Source: Whitmania pigra (lineage: Eukaryota > Annelida > Clitellata > Hirudinida > Haemopidae). Taken from it: a DNA stretch of 64,000 nucleotides. The stretch lies in the NCBI GenBank assembly GCA_021613335.1, contig JAJTWR010000099.1, positions 1 to 64,000 of the forward strand, in the 5' to 3' direction. The notes beneath the pieces are model-generated. The model had not been told where the DNA came from and did not search any database. It worked only from the letters and a program-made list of their open reading frames with translations. Of this stretch, positions 30,802-39,860 are shown in pieces. Positions within the stretch are counted from its first letter, which is position 1. Every line of letters begins with the position of its first letter. Position numbers and translations under genes: made by a program.

Positions 30802-31554
30802 ATGGCGCGCTATAAGCGAATCATGATCAAATTGTCGGGCGGAGCCATGGCTGGAGACGGCGCCATGATTTTCAACCAGAACGCTATCGGGCATATCGTG
30901 TCCGAAGTGTTGTCGGCTGCGGATCTTGGCTGCCAAGTCGCCATCATGGTTGGCGGCGGCAATATCTTTCGCGGCAATATCGCAGCCGATCTCAAAATCG
31001 AACGGGCGGAAGCCGACAATATGGGCATGCTTGGCACCATCATCAACGGGGTGATGTTGCGCGCTGCCGTCAATAGCCGTACGGATCGCGATGTCCGGGT
31101 CATGACCGCGATCGCCATCAACCAAATCGCTGAACCCTATATCCGGTTGCGCGCGCAGCGTCATCTGGAAAAAGGCTCGATCGTCATCCTGGTGGGAGGC
31201 ATCGGTCAGCCCTATGTCACCACCGATTATCCGGCCGTGCAGCGGGCGGTGGAAATGCGCTGCGATGCCATTCTTGCCGCCAAGCACGGGGTGGATGGCG
31301 TCTATACCGCCGACCCCAAGCGCAACAGCCGCGCCAAACGCTATCAAAGCCTGACCTATGACGATGTCATTGCACAGGATCTGCGGGTCATGGATCAGTC
31401 GGCGATGCTGCTGGCGCGCGATTATAATTTGCCCATTCATCTGTTCAACTTCGATAAGCCCGGCTGTATTGCCCGGATTTGTCAAGGCGAGGATGTTGGA
31501 ACCTATATCGCCCGCGATACGAAGCTGTCGCTTACCGAGGATCGCGCCGCCTGA
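30802..31554 (+). CDS. Divergent UMP kinase-like protein (PyrH family)
   Basis: The 250-residue amino-acid-kinase fold protein aligns along its length with PyrH. It has a KLSGGAMAGDG N terminus, VGGGNIFRG, MGMLGTIINGVML, EPYIRLRAQRHLEKG, TTDYPAVQRAVEM, DGVYTADPKRN and FNFDKPG. The glutamate of the usual KLSGEAL is glycine, and the acceptor-site loops (VNSRTDRDVRV, VGGIGQPYVTT) differ from housekeeping PyrH. It is not in the usual tsf-pyrH-frr cluster, so it may be a paralogue with another role or specificity. If it is the only copy, it is the UMP kinase that feeds UTP synthesis. It lies 170 bp upstream of phaB on the same strand, separated by a tandem repeat. Confidence 0.75.
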   Translation: MARYKRIMIKLSGGAMAGDGAMIFNQNAIGHIVSEVLSAADLGCQVAIMVGGGNIFRGNIAADLKIERAEADNMGMLGTIINGVMLRAAVNSRTDRDVRVMTAIAINQIAEPYIRLRAQRHLEKGSIVILVGGIGQPYVTTDYPAVQRAVEMRCDAILAAKHGVDGVYTADPKRNSRAKRYQSLTYDDVIAQDLRVMDQSAMLLARDYNLPIHLFNFDKPGCIARICQGEDVGTYIARDTKLSLTEDRAA

Positions 31555-31569
31555 GGCGAGCTTGCGCTG

Positions 31570-31608
31570 CGGCGGGAAGGGGCGGCGGGAAGGGGCGGCG
31601 GGAAGGGG
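31570..31608. repeat. Three perfect 13-bp tandem repeats
   Basis: The unit CGGCGGGAAGGGG occurs three times without gaps (31570-31582, 31583-31595, 31596-31608) in the leader between the PyrH-like gene and phaB. The purine-rich strand is G-tract dense, so slipped-strand length change or a folded G-rich structure is conceivable. No reading frame of a known gene crosses it. Confidence 0.85.
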
Positions 31609-31726
31609 ATGAATTTCCGATCTCTTCGTCGCACCGGCTGGTCCGCCGCTGGAAAGCCTCGTCGATCTGTGATTGTATGTTACAAGAGGCTTCCGAAGGG
31701 GAATCCAGGATGTGGGGAGGATGTGA

Positions 31727-32452
31727 ATGTCTCGTGTTACCATTGTGACGGGCGGCACCCGTGGAATTGGCGCCGCGATTGCGGCTGAATTCAAGAATGA
31801 CGGTTACAAAGTCGCGGTAACCTATGCCAGCAACGACGACGCCGCGCGTAAGTTCAGCGACGACACCGGGATTCTGGCGCTGAAATGGGATGTCGCCAGT
31901 TTCGAGGCGTGCAAAGCCGGCGTGGCCAAGGTGGAAGCGGCCCTAGGGCCGGTCGAAGTGCTGGTCAACAATGCCGGCATTACGCGCGACGGGACCTTTC
32001 ATCGCATGACCGAGCAGGCATGGGATGACGTGATCCTCACTAATTTGAAATCCTGCTTTAATATGACCCGCAATGTCATCGACGGCATGCGCGAACGCAA
32101 TTTCGGTCGCATCGTCTCGATCAGCTCGGTCAACGGTCAGCGCGGTCAGTACGGCCAGGTTAATTACTGCGCCGCCAAAGCCGGCATGATCGGCTTTACC
32201 AAGGCCTTGGCGCTGGAAGGAGCGGCAAAGAATGTAACCGTCAATTGCGTGGCGCCAGGCTATGTCGATACCGACATGGTGGCCGCCGTGCCCGCCGACG
32301 TGCTGAAGAAAATCGTCGCAACCATCCCGGCCGGTCGCCTTGGCAATGCCCATGACATTGCCCGCGCCGTGCGATTTTTAGCCGCCGACGATGCCGAATT
32401 CATCACCGGCGCCACCATCTCGGTCAATGGCGGTCAGTATATGGTCGCCTGA
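31727..32452 (+). CDS. phaB: Acetoacetyl-CoA reductase
   Basis: PhaB reduces acetoacetyl-CoA to (R)-3-hydroxybutyryl-CoA with NADPH, the monomer for polyhydroxybutyrate. The 241-residue short-chain dehydrogenase has the cofactor loop VTGGTRGIGAAIA, NNAG, the catalytic Ser in VSISSVNGQRGQYGQ, and Tyr/Lys in NYCAAKAG. The segment VNGQ(R/K)GQ(Y/F)GQ separates PhaB from FabG. A GAGGATGTGA leader precedes the ATG. No phaA or phaC is adjacent. Together with the phasin at 19135 it supports PHB storage. Confidence 0.9.
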   Translation: MSRVTIVTGGTRGIGAAIAAEFKNDGYKVAVTYASNDDAARKFSDDTGILALKWDVASFEACKAGVAKVEAALGPVEVLVNNAGITRDGTFHRMTEQAWDDVILTNLKSCFNMTRNVIDGMRERNFGRIVSISSVNGQRGQYGQVNYCAAKAGMIGFTKALALEGAAKNVTVNCVAPGYVDTDMVAAVPADVLKKIVATIPAGRLGNAHDIARAVRFLAADDAEFITGATISVNGGQYMVA

Positions 32453-32603
32453 TCCTTTGCCCCCTTATGCGCGCCAGCTCCGCCAAGCCGGGGCTGGCGC
32501 TGTATTCCGCTGACTTGGCCTATCCCCTTGATGAGCTGGACCGATCTCTTTGTCAGCGCGCCGATTGCCGGTCGGTCAGTGTCGCAGCGTCAAGAGAAGC
32601 GGC

Positions 32604-34337
32604 ATGGCAGCCATCCCGCCAAATGAATTGGCTCAGATCGTCGCCTTGCACCGGCGCGGCGACCTGGCGGCGGCGGAAAGCGGGTATCTGGCGCTGTGGC
32701 GGCGCTATGGCGATCTTGAAGCCTTGCATCTGCTCGGGATCGTCTACCGGCAAAAGGGCGACGCAGCGGCGGCGGTGGAGTTGATCGGCACGGCCTTGCA
32801 GCAAACCGATCCGCCAGGACCGGCGATCTGGTGGTATAATCTGGCCAATGGCTTGAGCGATCTTGGCGATCGGCAGACGGCTCGCTATGCTTTTGCCACC
32901 GCCTGCGAGCTCGATCCAACCCATTTGGAAATGGCCATTTGCGCCGCGCAAGCTCATCTTGACGCTGGCGATCATGAGGAATGCGGCAAACGCCTGACAA
33001 GCGCGCTGGCGCGCCATCCGCGCCAGCCGGGTCTGTTGTTCATCCGGGCCAAGCTGGCTTTGGCCCAAAATGACGCCGCCGCTTGTCTAGCCGATTGCAA
33101 GGCCGCCCTGGCAACGCAGCCGCAGGCCGCCGGCCTGCACCATCTGGCCGGACAAGCGCTGTTTTCCCTCGATCGGCCGCAGGCCGCGATCCCCTGTCTC
33201 GAACGAGCGCTCGCCCTCGATGGCGAGTTGGCCGAAGCTTGGAACGATCTTGGCTTGTGTCAGCGCGGCCTGGATGAATCGATCGGCCATTTTCGCCGCG
33301 CCTTGGCCTTGCGTCCGGGGTGGGCTTTGGCCGAATTCAATCTTGCTCACGCCTTGTTGCTTGCCGGCGCCTATCGCGAAGGATTTTGTCTTTATGAAGC
33401 GCGCTGGCGGCGGGGGACATTGATTCCCCGCCCCTTCGTGGCGCCATTATGGCAGGGCCAGTCGCTGGCCCCCTGGCAAACGCTGCTGCTCCATGCCGAA
33501 CAGGGTATTGGCGATACGGTGCAGATGTTGCGCTTTATCCCGGCTGCCCGGCAAAAAGCCGGCTGCCGGCTGGCGGTGGAATTGCCGGCCTCGCTGCTGA
33601 CCCTGGCAAAGGCCAGCCTGCCGGACGATATCGCGCTCTGTTCTCGTCTGGATGAGGCTGGCGGCAACCTTCCCCCGTTTGATCGTCATCTGCCGCTGAT
33701 GAGCCTGCCCGGCCTGCTGAAGGTTGAGAGGCAACAGTTGGATGGCGCCCCCTATCTGACGGCTCCCCCCCGCCCCTGGCTGACCGACCGCCTGCCAAAA
33801 GCGCGCTGTTTTGGGCTGATTTGGGCCGGAAACCCCGATTTTCCGCTCGACCGCTCGCGTTCGCTCTCCTTGGACGATTTAGCTCCCTTGTTCCAGATCG
33901 CCGGAATTTCCTGGATCTCGCTGCAAAAGGGCAAGGCGGCGGCGGAACTGACCCATGCGCCGTGCAAAGCCATTCTGGATCTGGCGGCCGATTTGACGGA
34001 TTTTGCCGATACGGCGGCGGTCATGGCCAAATTGGACGGGGTCGTTGCCGTCGATACCGCTTCAGCCCATCTCGCCGCCGCCCTTGGCTGTCCGACTTGG
34101 ATTCTCTTGCCAGCTCATTTCGAATGGCGTTGGGGCCGGTCGGGGAGCGCCACCCCCTGGTACCGGTCCGCGCGCTTGATCCGGCGCGGCGATACCGGGG
34201 TGGCTGGACAAATTGCTGCGCTATGCGACGATCTTACCGCCTGGACAATGACGAACTGGAACGAAAAATCTTTTCCCGCTGGCCGCCGCCATGCCGATGC
34301 AACCGCCATGCGAAACCGGCGGCATGACGCACTATAA
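32604..34337 (+). CDS. TPR protein with C-terminal glycosyltransferase-9-like domain
   Basis: The 577-residue protein starts at ATG 32604, preceded by AAGAGAAG. Residues 5-260 form about seven tetratricopeptide repeats (for example LEALHLLGIVYRQKGDAAAA, ALALDGELAEAWNDLGLCQR). Residues 290-560 resemble the heptosyltransferase-like module commonly fused to such repeats: LLHAEQGIGDTVQMLRFIP, LIWAGNPDFPLDRSRSL, then VDTASAHLAAALGCPTWILLP, the nucleotide-sugar-binding end. Such proteins are often linked to surface-glycan or flagellin glycosylation, but acceptor and donor are unknown. It follows phaB on the same strand by 150 bp and precedes hrcA. Confidence 0.75.
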   Translation: MAAIPPNELAQIVALHRRGDLAAAESGYLALWRRYGDLEALHLLGIVYRQKGDAAAAVELIGTALQQTDPPGPAIWWYNLANGLSDLGDRQTARYAFATACELDPTHLEMAICAAQAHLDAGDHEECGKRLTSALARHPRQPGLLFIRAKLALAQNDAAACLADCKAALATQPQAAGLHHLAGQALFSLDRPQAAIPCLERALALDGELAEAWNDLGLCQRGLDESIGHFRRALALRPGWALAEFNLAHALLLAGAYREGFCLYEARWRRGTLIPRPFVAPLWQGQSLAPWQTLLLHAEQGIGDTVQMLRFIPAARQKAGCRLAVELPASLLTLAKASLPDDIALCSRLDEAGGNLPPFDRHLPLMSLPGLLKVERQQLDGAPYLTAPPRPWLTDRLPKARCFGLIWAGNPDFPLDRSRSLSLDDLAPLFQIAGISWISLQKGKAAAELTHAPCKAILDLAADLTDFADTAAVMAKLDGVVAVDTASAHLAAALGCPTWILLPAHFEWRWGRSGSATPWYRSARLIRRGDTGVAGQIAALCDDLTAWTMTNWNEKSFPAGRRHADATAMRNRRHDAL

Positions 34338-34414
34338 GGATCGGCAATGTCAGACGGGAACGGGCGTGATAAGGTGAGTGAGAGACGCTTGGACCCCGAT
34401 CTTCGACGAAGGCC

Positions 34415-35455
34415 ATGATTTTTGAATTGAATGAACGATCCCGGGAAATTTTCCGCCATATCGTCGATTCTTATGTCGAAAGCGGCGAACCCGTTGGGTC
34501 GCGCACCTTGTCGCGCCGGCTAGGGGTGGGCTTGTCGCCGGCCACCATTCGCAATGTCATGGCCGATCTGGAAGAAGCCGGGTTGCTGTACGCGCCCCAT
34601 ATTTCCGCCGGGCGGTTGCCGACCGATGCCGGGTTGCGGCTGTTCGTCGATGGATTACTGGAGGTGGGACGCTTGAGCGAGGATGAGCGCCATAATATCG
34701 ATGCCCAATGCACAGCCCATGGCCGGTCGCTGCCGCAAATGCTGGAAGAGGCGAGCCAGGCCCTATCGGGCCTTGCCAGCTGCGCCGGGCTGGTGCTGGC
34801 GCCCAAGACCGAAACCACCTTGAAACATATCGAATTCGTCCATCTCAGCCCGGGCCGCGCCCTGGTGGTGCTGGTCACTGAGGAAGGGCTGGTGGAAAAC
34901 CGCATCATCGATGTGCCCCATGGGCTGCCGCCATCGACCTTGACGGCTGCCGGCAATTTCTTGAATGCCCGCTTGACCGGCCGGTCGGTGGCCGAGGCGC
35001 GCGCTGCCATCGAAAGCGAGATGCAGGTTCAAAAGGCCGAGCTGGATGTCTTGACCGCGCAAGTGGTGCAGACCGGCCTGGCCATTTGGGCCGAGGATAG
35101 CGCCCGGGATAACGGCATGCTGATCGTTAGCGGCCAGTCCAACTTGTTGCAGAATGTCACGGCTCTGGCGGATCTGGAACGTATCCGCATGTTGTTCAAG
35201 GCGCTGGAAACCAAGGAATCGATGATTCGCCTGCTCGATGCCACCCACGATGCGCAAGGTGTGCGTATTTTCATCGGCGCGCATAACGATCTCTTTTTTC
35301 TTGCCGGTTGCTCGCTGATCATTGCTCCTTATACCAATGCGCGCGAACGCATCGTCGGCGCCATCGGCGTGATCGGCCCAACCCGAATCAATTATGCCCG
35401 CATCGTTCCAATGGTCGACTACACTGCCAAGGTAATCGGACGCCTCTTGCGTTGA
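34415..35455 (+). CDS. hrcA: Heat-inducible transcription repressor HrcA
   Basis: The 346-residue protein begins with LNERSREIFRHIVDSYVESG and the winged-helix segment GLSPATIRNVMADLEEAGLL, followed by the HrcA marker HISAGRLPTDAGLR. The C-terminal domain has FIGAHNDLFFLAGCSLI and ends near GRINYARI-type sequence (GPTRINYARIVPMVDY). HrcA represses groESL or dnaK operons by binding CIRCE. I found no CIRCE palindrome upstream of hrcA or grpE here. It is followed after 59 bp by grpE, the usual gene order. A 23-codon frame overlaps its start and may be a leader. Confidence 0.94.
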   Translation: MIFELNERSREIFRHIVDSYVESGEPVGSRTLSRRLGVGLSPATIRNVMADLEEAGLLYAPHISAGRLPTDAGLRLFVDGLLEVGRLSEDERHNIDAQCTAHGRSLPQMLEEASQALSGLASCAGLVLAPKTETTLKHIEFVHLSPGRALVVLVTEEGLVENRIIDVPHGLPPSTLTAAGNFLNARLTGRSVAEARAAIESEMQVQKAELDVLTAQVVQTGLAIWAEDSARDNGMLIVSGQSNLLQNVTALADLERIRMLFKALETKESMIRLLDATHDAQGVRIFIGAHNDLFFLAGCSLIIAPYTNARERIVGAIGVIGPTRINYARIVPMVDYTAKVIGRLLR

Positions 35456-35514
35456 GCGCCAGCCTTCCCCATTTTTCCTCCAGACCTGTTGCCATCAATC
35501 AAGGAAACGTAACG

Positions 35515-36090
35515 ATGACAACCACTCCCGAGACGGCGCCCGAGCCGCTGGACGCCGCAGCGGATGATTTTGTCCAACCGGCGATCGACGATGCGGCGCA
35601 GGAACAGATAGCCCGGCTGGAGGCCGAGATCGCCCAGCTGAAAGATCAGGCGCTGCGCGCCTTGGCCGAAGCGGAAAATACCCGCCGCCGCGCCGAACGC
35701 GACCGCGAGGACGCGGCCAGATATGGCGTGACCGCTTTAGCCCGCGATTTGCTTACCGTGTCGGACAATTTGTCTCGCGCCATCGAGGCGGTGGATGTCG
35801 AGCAAGCCGGCGAGGTGGCGCGAAACCTGCTCGCCGGCGTGGAAGCAACCGGACGCGAACTGCAAGCCGCGCTGGAGCGGCATGGCATCAAGCGTATCGA
35901 TCCGTTGGGCGAAGCCTTCGACCCCAATTTCCATCAGGCGATGTTTGAAGTGCCGGAAAGCGATCGTCCGAACGGCAGCGTAGTGCAGGTGCTGCAGGTC
36001 GGCTTCGTCATCCATGACCGTTTGTTGCGTCCGGCTTTGGTGGGCGTTGCCAAAAACGGCGAGCGAGATCGCGTCGATACCTCGGCGTAA
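35515..36090 (+). CDS. grpE: Nucleotide exchange factor GrpE
   Basis: GrpE is the DnaK co-chaperone that releases ADP. The 191-residue protein has an acidic disordered N terminus, a long coiled-coil helix (AQEQIARLEAEIAQLKDQAL, ENTRRRAERDREDAARYGV) and the C-terminal beta domain with GVEATGRELQAALERHGI, DPNFHQAMFEVPES and HDRLLRPALVGVAK. ATG 35515 follows AAGGAAACG. It forms a stress pair with hrcA upstream; dnaK is not in the window. Confidence 0.94.
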   Translation: MTTTPETAPEPLDAAADDFVQPAIDDAAQEQIARLEAEIAQLKDQALRALAEAENTRRRAERDREDAARYGVTALARDLLTVSDNLSRAIEAVDVEQAGEVARNLLAGVEATGRELQAALERHGIKRIDPLGEAFDPNFHQAMFEVPESDRPNGSVVQVLQVGFVIHDRLLRPALVGVAKNGERDRVDTSA

Positions 36091-36121
36091 ATCCAACCGT
36101 GCCAAAGCGCTTATCGCCGAT

Positions 36122-36736
36122 ATGAGCGGCTTTGCCGCTTACGTTCCCCGCTCGAGTCCGGCGCATCGGTGGCCTGCCGGACTGAAATTGCTGGCTCTTG
36201 CCGGGGTGGGGGGGGCGGTTTTTTTTATCCAGCCGCTGTGGCTGCTGGCTCTGCTTCTGGCCGCGTTGCTACCGCTGTGGCGGCTGGCGCGGTTGCCTTG
36301 GCGTACGCTGGTTCGCCAAGGGGCGCTGGCCTTGCCGCTGGCGCTGCTGGCGTTCGGAGTGCAGCTCTGGCTTGGCGATGCCGAAACCGGCGCGTTGGTC
36401 GCCTTGCGCTATCTGCTGGTCGTGCTGGCGGCGGCTTGGGTTGCCGGTTGCACACGGGTATCGGACAGTATCGCTGCCCTGGAGGCGGGGCTGGCGCCGC
36501 TGCGGCGGTTGCGGCTCGATCCTGAAAAGCTGGCGCTTGCTCTGTCTTTGACCGTACGTTTTTTACCGCTGCTTGCCGAGGAGGCCCGCGCCATCCATGA
36601 AGCGCAAGCCGCGCGCGGGCGCGAGAAATATTGGCTGGCCCTTGCCCTGCCCTTGCTGGTACGCGCGCTCGTCCTGGCAGACGCCATGACCGATGCCATC
36701 GAAGCCCGCATTGGCGCCAACCCCGGGGCCGATTGA
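36122..36736 (+). CDS. bioN: ECF transporter T component, BioN-like
   Basis: The 204-residue protein belongs to the CbiQ/EcfT family of energy-coupling-factor transmembrane subunits. Several hydrophobic helices fill residues 20-120, and a cytoplasmic segment contains EAQAARGRE near residue 160, matching the first of the family's two Ala-Arg-Gly coupling motifs that touch the ATPases. It directly precedes bioY (62-bp gap), so biotin uptake is the likely role. No ATPase gene (bioM) is adjacent. BioY can work alone or use ATPases encoded elsewhere. The start ATG lies 31 bp after the grpE stop, but function suggests a separate unit. Confidence 0.75.
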   Translation: MSGFAAYVPRSSPAHRWPAGLKLLALAGVGGAVFFIQPLWLLALLLAALLPLWRLARLPWRTLVRQGALALPLALLAFGVQLWLGDAETGALVALRYLLVVLAAAWVAGCTRVSDSIAALEAGLAPLRRLRLDPEKLALALSLTVRFLPLLAEEARAIHEAQAARGREKYWLALALPLLVRALVLADAMTDAIEARIGANPGAD

Positions 36737-36754
36737 CTTGACATTGGGTGCGAT

Positions 36755-36768
36755 TTATCGGCTGATAA
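36755..36768. promoter_or_regulatory. Candidate short palindrome upstream of bioY
   Basis: TTATC-GGCT-GATAA forms 5-bp perfect arms in the 62-bp gap before bioY, 30 bp from its start. BioR sites in alphaproteobacteria also begin TTAT and end ATAA, but with a shorter centre, so this is only a weak resemblance. It could equally be part of the promoter. Confidence 0.3.
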
Positions 36769-36798
36769 TGCGCTTTCATCATTTTTCAAGCTTATTGC

Positions 36799-37344
36799 AT
36801 GATCATTCGCGATATTGTTCTCGTCTCTCTGTTTGCGGCCATTACCGCCGTTCTGGCCTTGTTTCCGCCGCTTCCGGTACCGCTGGTGCCGGTGCCGATC
36901 ACCGCCCAAACCCTGGGCATCATGTTGGCAGGATCGGTTCTCGGGGCTAAACGCGGCTTTTTGGCCATCGGATTGCTGTTGTTGCTGGTGGTGCTTGGCT
37001 TGCCGTTGCTTGCGGGCGGCAAGGGGGGAATCGGCGTTTTTACCGGTCCAACCGGCGGCTTCGTTCTGGCCTGGCCTTTCGGCGCCTGGCTGGTCGGCCG
37101 GTTAACCGAAATGTGGTGGCGCAGGCTGAGCTTCTTGTATGTTTTGCTGGCCAATGTCATCGGCGGCATCGGGATCGTCTATCTTGGCGGCATCCCCTGG
37201 TTGGCGGTGGTAGCGAAAATATCCTTCGAAAAGGCGGCGACCGGTTCCTTGATCTTTATTCCGGGCGACCTGGTCAAGGCCGTGATCGCCGCCGCTGTCG
37301 CGGTGAACTTGCGTAAAATTCATCCGATCGTCACGCGCCGCTGA
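36799..37344 (+). CDS. bioY: Biotin transporter BioY (ECF S component)
   Basis: The 181-residue membrane protein shows the BioY pattern. There are six hydrophobic segments, with VPITAQTLGIMLAGSVLGAK in the first half, then KGGIGVFTGPTGGFVLAWP, the substrate-binding signature, and IPGDLVKAVIAAAVAV at the end. It binds biotin and imports it with the BioN-like subunit encoded just upstream. An 11-bp direct duplication (ACGCGCCGCTG, 37333-37343 and 37344-37354) spans its stop codon. Confidence 0.92.
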   Translation: MIIRDIVLVSLFAAITAVLALFPPLPVPLVPVPITAQTLGIMLAGSVLGAKRGFLAIGLLLLLVVLGLPLLAGGKGGIGVFTGPTGGFVLAWPFGAWLVGRLTEMWWRRLSFLYVLLANVIGGIGIVYLGGIPWLAVVAKISFEKAATGSLIFIPGDLVKAVIAAAVAVNLRKIHPIVTRR

Positions 37345-37412
37345 CGCGCCGCTGACGTAAGGTAAAAAATGTCGCGGCATCCCTGCTCCGACGGAATATG
37401 ACCCATCGCAAC

Positions 37413-37919
37413 TTACGGTGACTTTTCGCGCAGCCACGGCAGTTCCTCATCTTCCCCTTCTTCCTTCTTTTTTCCTTCGGAAAAGCGGTCGCGCCAGGCA
37501 TCTCCGGCGATCATGACCGCAGCAATATGTTCGAAGTCATGTCGGCTGATCCGGAAATGGCCGAAGCGGAACTGGTAGCCCCATTTCGGGTTGTCGCGGG
37601 TGAATTCGAGCGCGCCGAGCATCGAACGAATGGGAGCGTCCGATGCCGCGAAATAGGAGATGTCTCGCCGGAAGGGCACGAAATCCGCAGCCATCTGGAA
37701 TTGATAGGAACGCGCTCCGACCACTTCGCCAATCGCGGTGAATGCCTGACATTTCTCCGCCCCACGGAACGAGATCGTCGGGGAATAGAAGACGATGCCA
37801 TCTGCGATGGCCATTCGATCCAACGGCGAGCGTTTACCGTGGCAGAGCTGGCAAAAGCCCCCGCTTTCTCCTCGTTTGACATGCTCTCGGGATACAACCC
37901 CGCACCAGAAGGAAGACAC
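37413..37919 (-). CDS. EVE-domain protein
   Basis: The 168-residue protein contains an EVE/PUA-like fold: FWCGVVSREHVKRGESGGF, CHGKRSPLDRM, DGIVFYSPT, QAFTAIGEV, FVPFRRDISYF and a closing WGYQFRFGHFRIS. EVE domains bind modified bases in DNA or RNA. I chose GTG 37919 because AAAGGAAAAGG precedes it. The longer upstream frame is arginine-rich and unlike the family. The charged C-terminal tail (KKKEEGEDEE) is extra. It lies downstream of typA on the same strand with an 85-bp gap. The ligand is unknown. Confidence 0.82.
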   Translation of the reverse strand: MSSFWCGVVSREHVKRGESGGFCQLCHGKRSPLDRMAIADGIVFYSPTISFRGAEKCQAFTAIGEVVGARSYQFQMAADFVPFRRDISYFAASDAPIRSMLGALEFTRDNPKWGYQFRFGHFRISRHDFEHIAAVMIAGDAWRDRFSEGKKKEEGEDEELPWLREKSP

Positions 37920-38004
37920 GCCTTTTCCTTTCGCTCTCCCGCGTCGCATTCGCGAGGGATGACCGGGTTCGCTCGACGGCCTTGGCAACAGGCGTCTGAG
38001 CGCC

Positions 38005-39837
38005 TTAGCCGACAGCGCGCTGTTTGGCCGCGCGCTTGCGATCGTTGGGATCGAGCAGCGCCTTGCGTAAGCGGATCGCTTTTGGCGTTACTTCCACCAG
38101 CTCGTCATCGGCGATATAGCTGATCGCCTGCTCCAGGCTCATCGGACGCGGCGGGGTCAAGCGAACCGCCTCATCCTTGCCGGCGGCGCGAAAATTGGTC
38201 AATTGCTTGCCCTTGAGCGGGTTGACATCCAGATCGTTGCCCCGGCTGTGTTCGCCGACGATCATGCCCTCATAAACATCGACGCCGCCTTCAATGAACA
38301 GCGGGCCGCGCTCTTCGAGATTCCACAGCGCATACGTGACCGAACAGCCCGCGCAGTTGGAAATCAGCACGCCATTGCGCCGTTCCGGAATCGGCCCCTT
38401 ATAGGGCATATAGGCGTGAAACAGCCGCGCCAAAACGCCCGTACCGCGCGTGTCGGTCATAAATTCCGATTGATAGCCAATCAGACCGCGCGACGGCACA
38501 TGAAACACCATCCGGGTCTTGCCGCCGCCCGACGGGCGCATATCGACCATTTCGCCCTTGCGGCCGCCAAGCTTTTCGACCACCACGCCGGCATATTCCT
38601 CATCGACATCGATGACGGCTTCCTCGATCGGTTCCAGGCGCTGCCGGGTGACGTCATCGGTCTTGAACAGCACCCGCGGCCGGCTGATCGATAATTCAAA
38701 CCCTTCGCGGCGCATGGTTTCGATCAAAACGCCCAATTGCAATTCGCCGCGGCCGGCAACCTCGAAACTGTCTTTGGCATCGCTTTCGCTTACCCGGATG
38801 GCGACATTGCTCTCGGCTTCGCGCAGCAGCCGGTCGCGGATCATGCGGCTGGTGACTTTGTCGCCATCGCGGCCGGCAAGCGGCGAATCATTGACCGAAA
38901 AGGTCATGGCCAGGGTTGGCGGATCGACCGGTTGCGACGGCAAAGGGGTGGTGACGTCAAGCGCGCACAGCGTGTCGGCGACCGTGGTGCGCGCAAGCCC
39001 CGCCACCGCAATGATGTCGCCTGCCTCGGCCTCTTCGACGGGCACGCGCTCCAGCCCGCGAAAGGCCAGGAGTTTCGACAAGCGGCCTTGTTCGAGCACG
39101 CCGCCATCGCGATCCAGCGATTTCACCGCCATATTGACCCTGGCGACGCCGCTGGCAATGCGGCCGGTCAAGACGCGCCCCAGATAAGGGTCGGAATCGA
39201 GCGTCGTCGCCAGCATCGAAAAGGGGGCGTCGGGATCGACCCTGGGGGCGGGGATGTGGCGAACGATCAACTCGAACAACGGCGCCAGATCCTTGTCGAG
39301 GCGGTCGGCGTCGGCTGGATCGGCGACGGCCCAACCATGCTTTCCCGAGGCGAACAAGGTGGGAAAATCGAGTTGCTCGTCGGTGGCGTCGAGCGCGGCG
39401 AACAAATCGAAGATCATATCGTGGACGTCATGCGCGCGCGCGTCTGGCCGGTCGACCTTGTTGATCACGACGATCGGGCGCAGACCCAAACGCAGCGCCT
39501 TGCCCGTGACGAATTTGGTCTGCGGCATCGGCCCTTCGGCGGCGTCGACCAGAATGACGACGCCGTCGACCATCGATAAAATACGTTCGACCTCGCCGCC
39601 GAAATCAGCATGGCCGGGGGTATCGACGATGTTCAAGCGGACGCCGCGCCATTCAACCGACGTGCATTTGGCCAGAATCGTAATGCCCCGCTCTCGTTCC
39701 AGGTCGTTGCTGTCCATCGCGCGCTCGGCGACCTGCTGATTGGCGCGAAAGGCGCCGGACTGAGCTAGAAGCTTGTCAACCAAAGTGGTTTTACCATGGT
39801 CGACATGGGCGATGATCGCAAGGTTACGCAGCTCCAT
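38005..39837 (-). CDS. typA: Ribosome-associated GTPase TypA/BipA
   Basis: TypA is a translational GTPase that assists ribosome assembly, especially under stress or cold. The 610-residue protein has G1 [11 protein letters not shown]2 RERGITI, G3 DTPGHADF, G4 NKVDRPDA and a G5-like SGKHGWA. The EF-G-like domains follow, and the TypA-specific C terminus includes [13 protein letters not shown] and [17 protein letters not shown] 39837 is chosen because GGAAAG lies upstream; a TTG five codons earlier is less likely. The gene is followed by the EVE-domain gene and preceded by a PfkB-family kinase gene on the same strand. Confidence 0.95.
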   Translation of the reverse strand: MELRNLAIIAHVDHGKTTLVDKLLAQSGAFRANQQVAERAMDSNDLERERGITILAKCTSVEWRGVRLNIVDTPGHADFGGEVERILSMVDGVVILVDAAEGPMPQTKFVTGKALRLGLRPIVVINKVDRPDARAHDVHDMIFDLFAALDATDEQLDFPTLFASGKHGWAVADPADADRLDKDLAPLFELIVRHIPAPRVDPDAPFSMLATTLDSDPYLGRVLTGRIASGVARVNMAVKSLDRDGGVLEQGRLSKLLAFRGLERVPVEEAEAGDIIAVAGLARTTVADTLCALDVTTPLPSQPVDPPTLAMTFSVNDSPLAGRDGDKVTSRMIRDRLLREAESNVAIRVSESDAKDSFEVAGRGELQLGVLIETMRREGFELSISRPRVLFKTDDVTRQRLEPIEEAVIDVDEEYAGVVVEKLGGRKGEMVDMRPSGGGKTRMVFHVPSRGLIGYQSEFMTDTRGTGVLARLFHAYMPYKGPIPERRNGVLISNCAGCSVTYALWNLEERGPLFIEGGVDVYEGMIVGEHSRGNDLDVNPLKGKQLTNFRAAGKDEAVRLTPPRPMSLEQAISYIADDELVEVTPKAIRLRKALLDPNDRKRAAKQRAVG

Positions 39838-39860
39838 GACGGGGCTTTCCAAATGAGACG

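Noticed and set aside
31570..31608. CRISPR-like repeat
   Set aside because: Units are 13 bp and directly adjacent with no spacers, so it is a simple tandem repeat.
34347..34418. 23-codon frame whose stop overlaps the hrcA start
   Set aside because: Possible leader, but no clear ribosome site and no recognisable product.
34338..35514. CIRCE operator near hrcA-grpE
   Set aside because: No TTAGCACTC-N9-GAGTGCTAA-like palindrome was found in the upstream or intergenic sequence.
36755..36768. Firm BioR operator
   Set aside because: The centre is four bases longer than the known BioR consensus, so it is only listed as a weak candidate.
38737..39579. Plus-strand open frame (280 codons) opposite typA
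   Set aside because: Antisense shadow of typA with no independent evidence.
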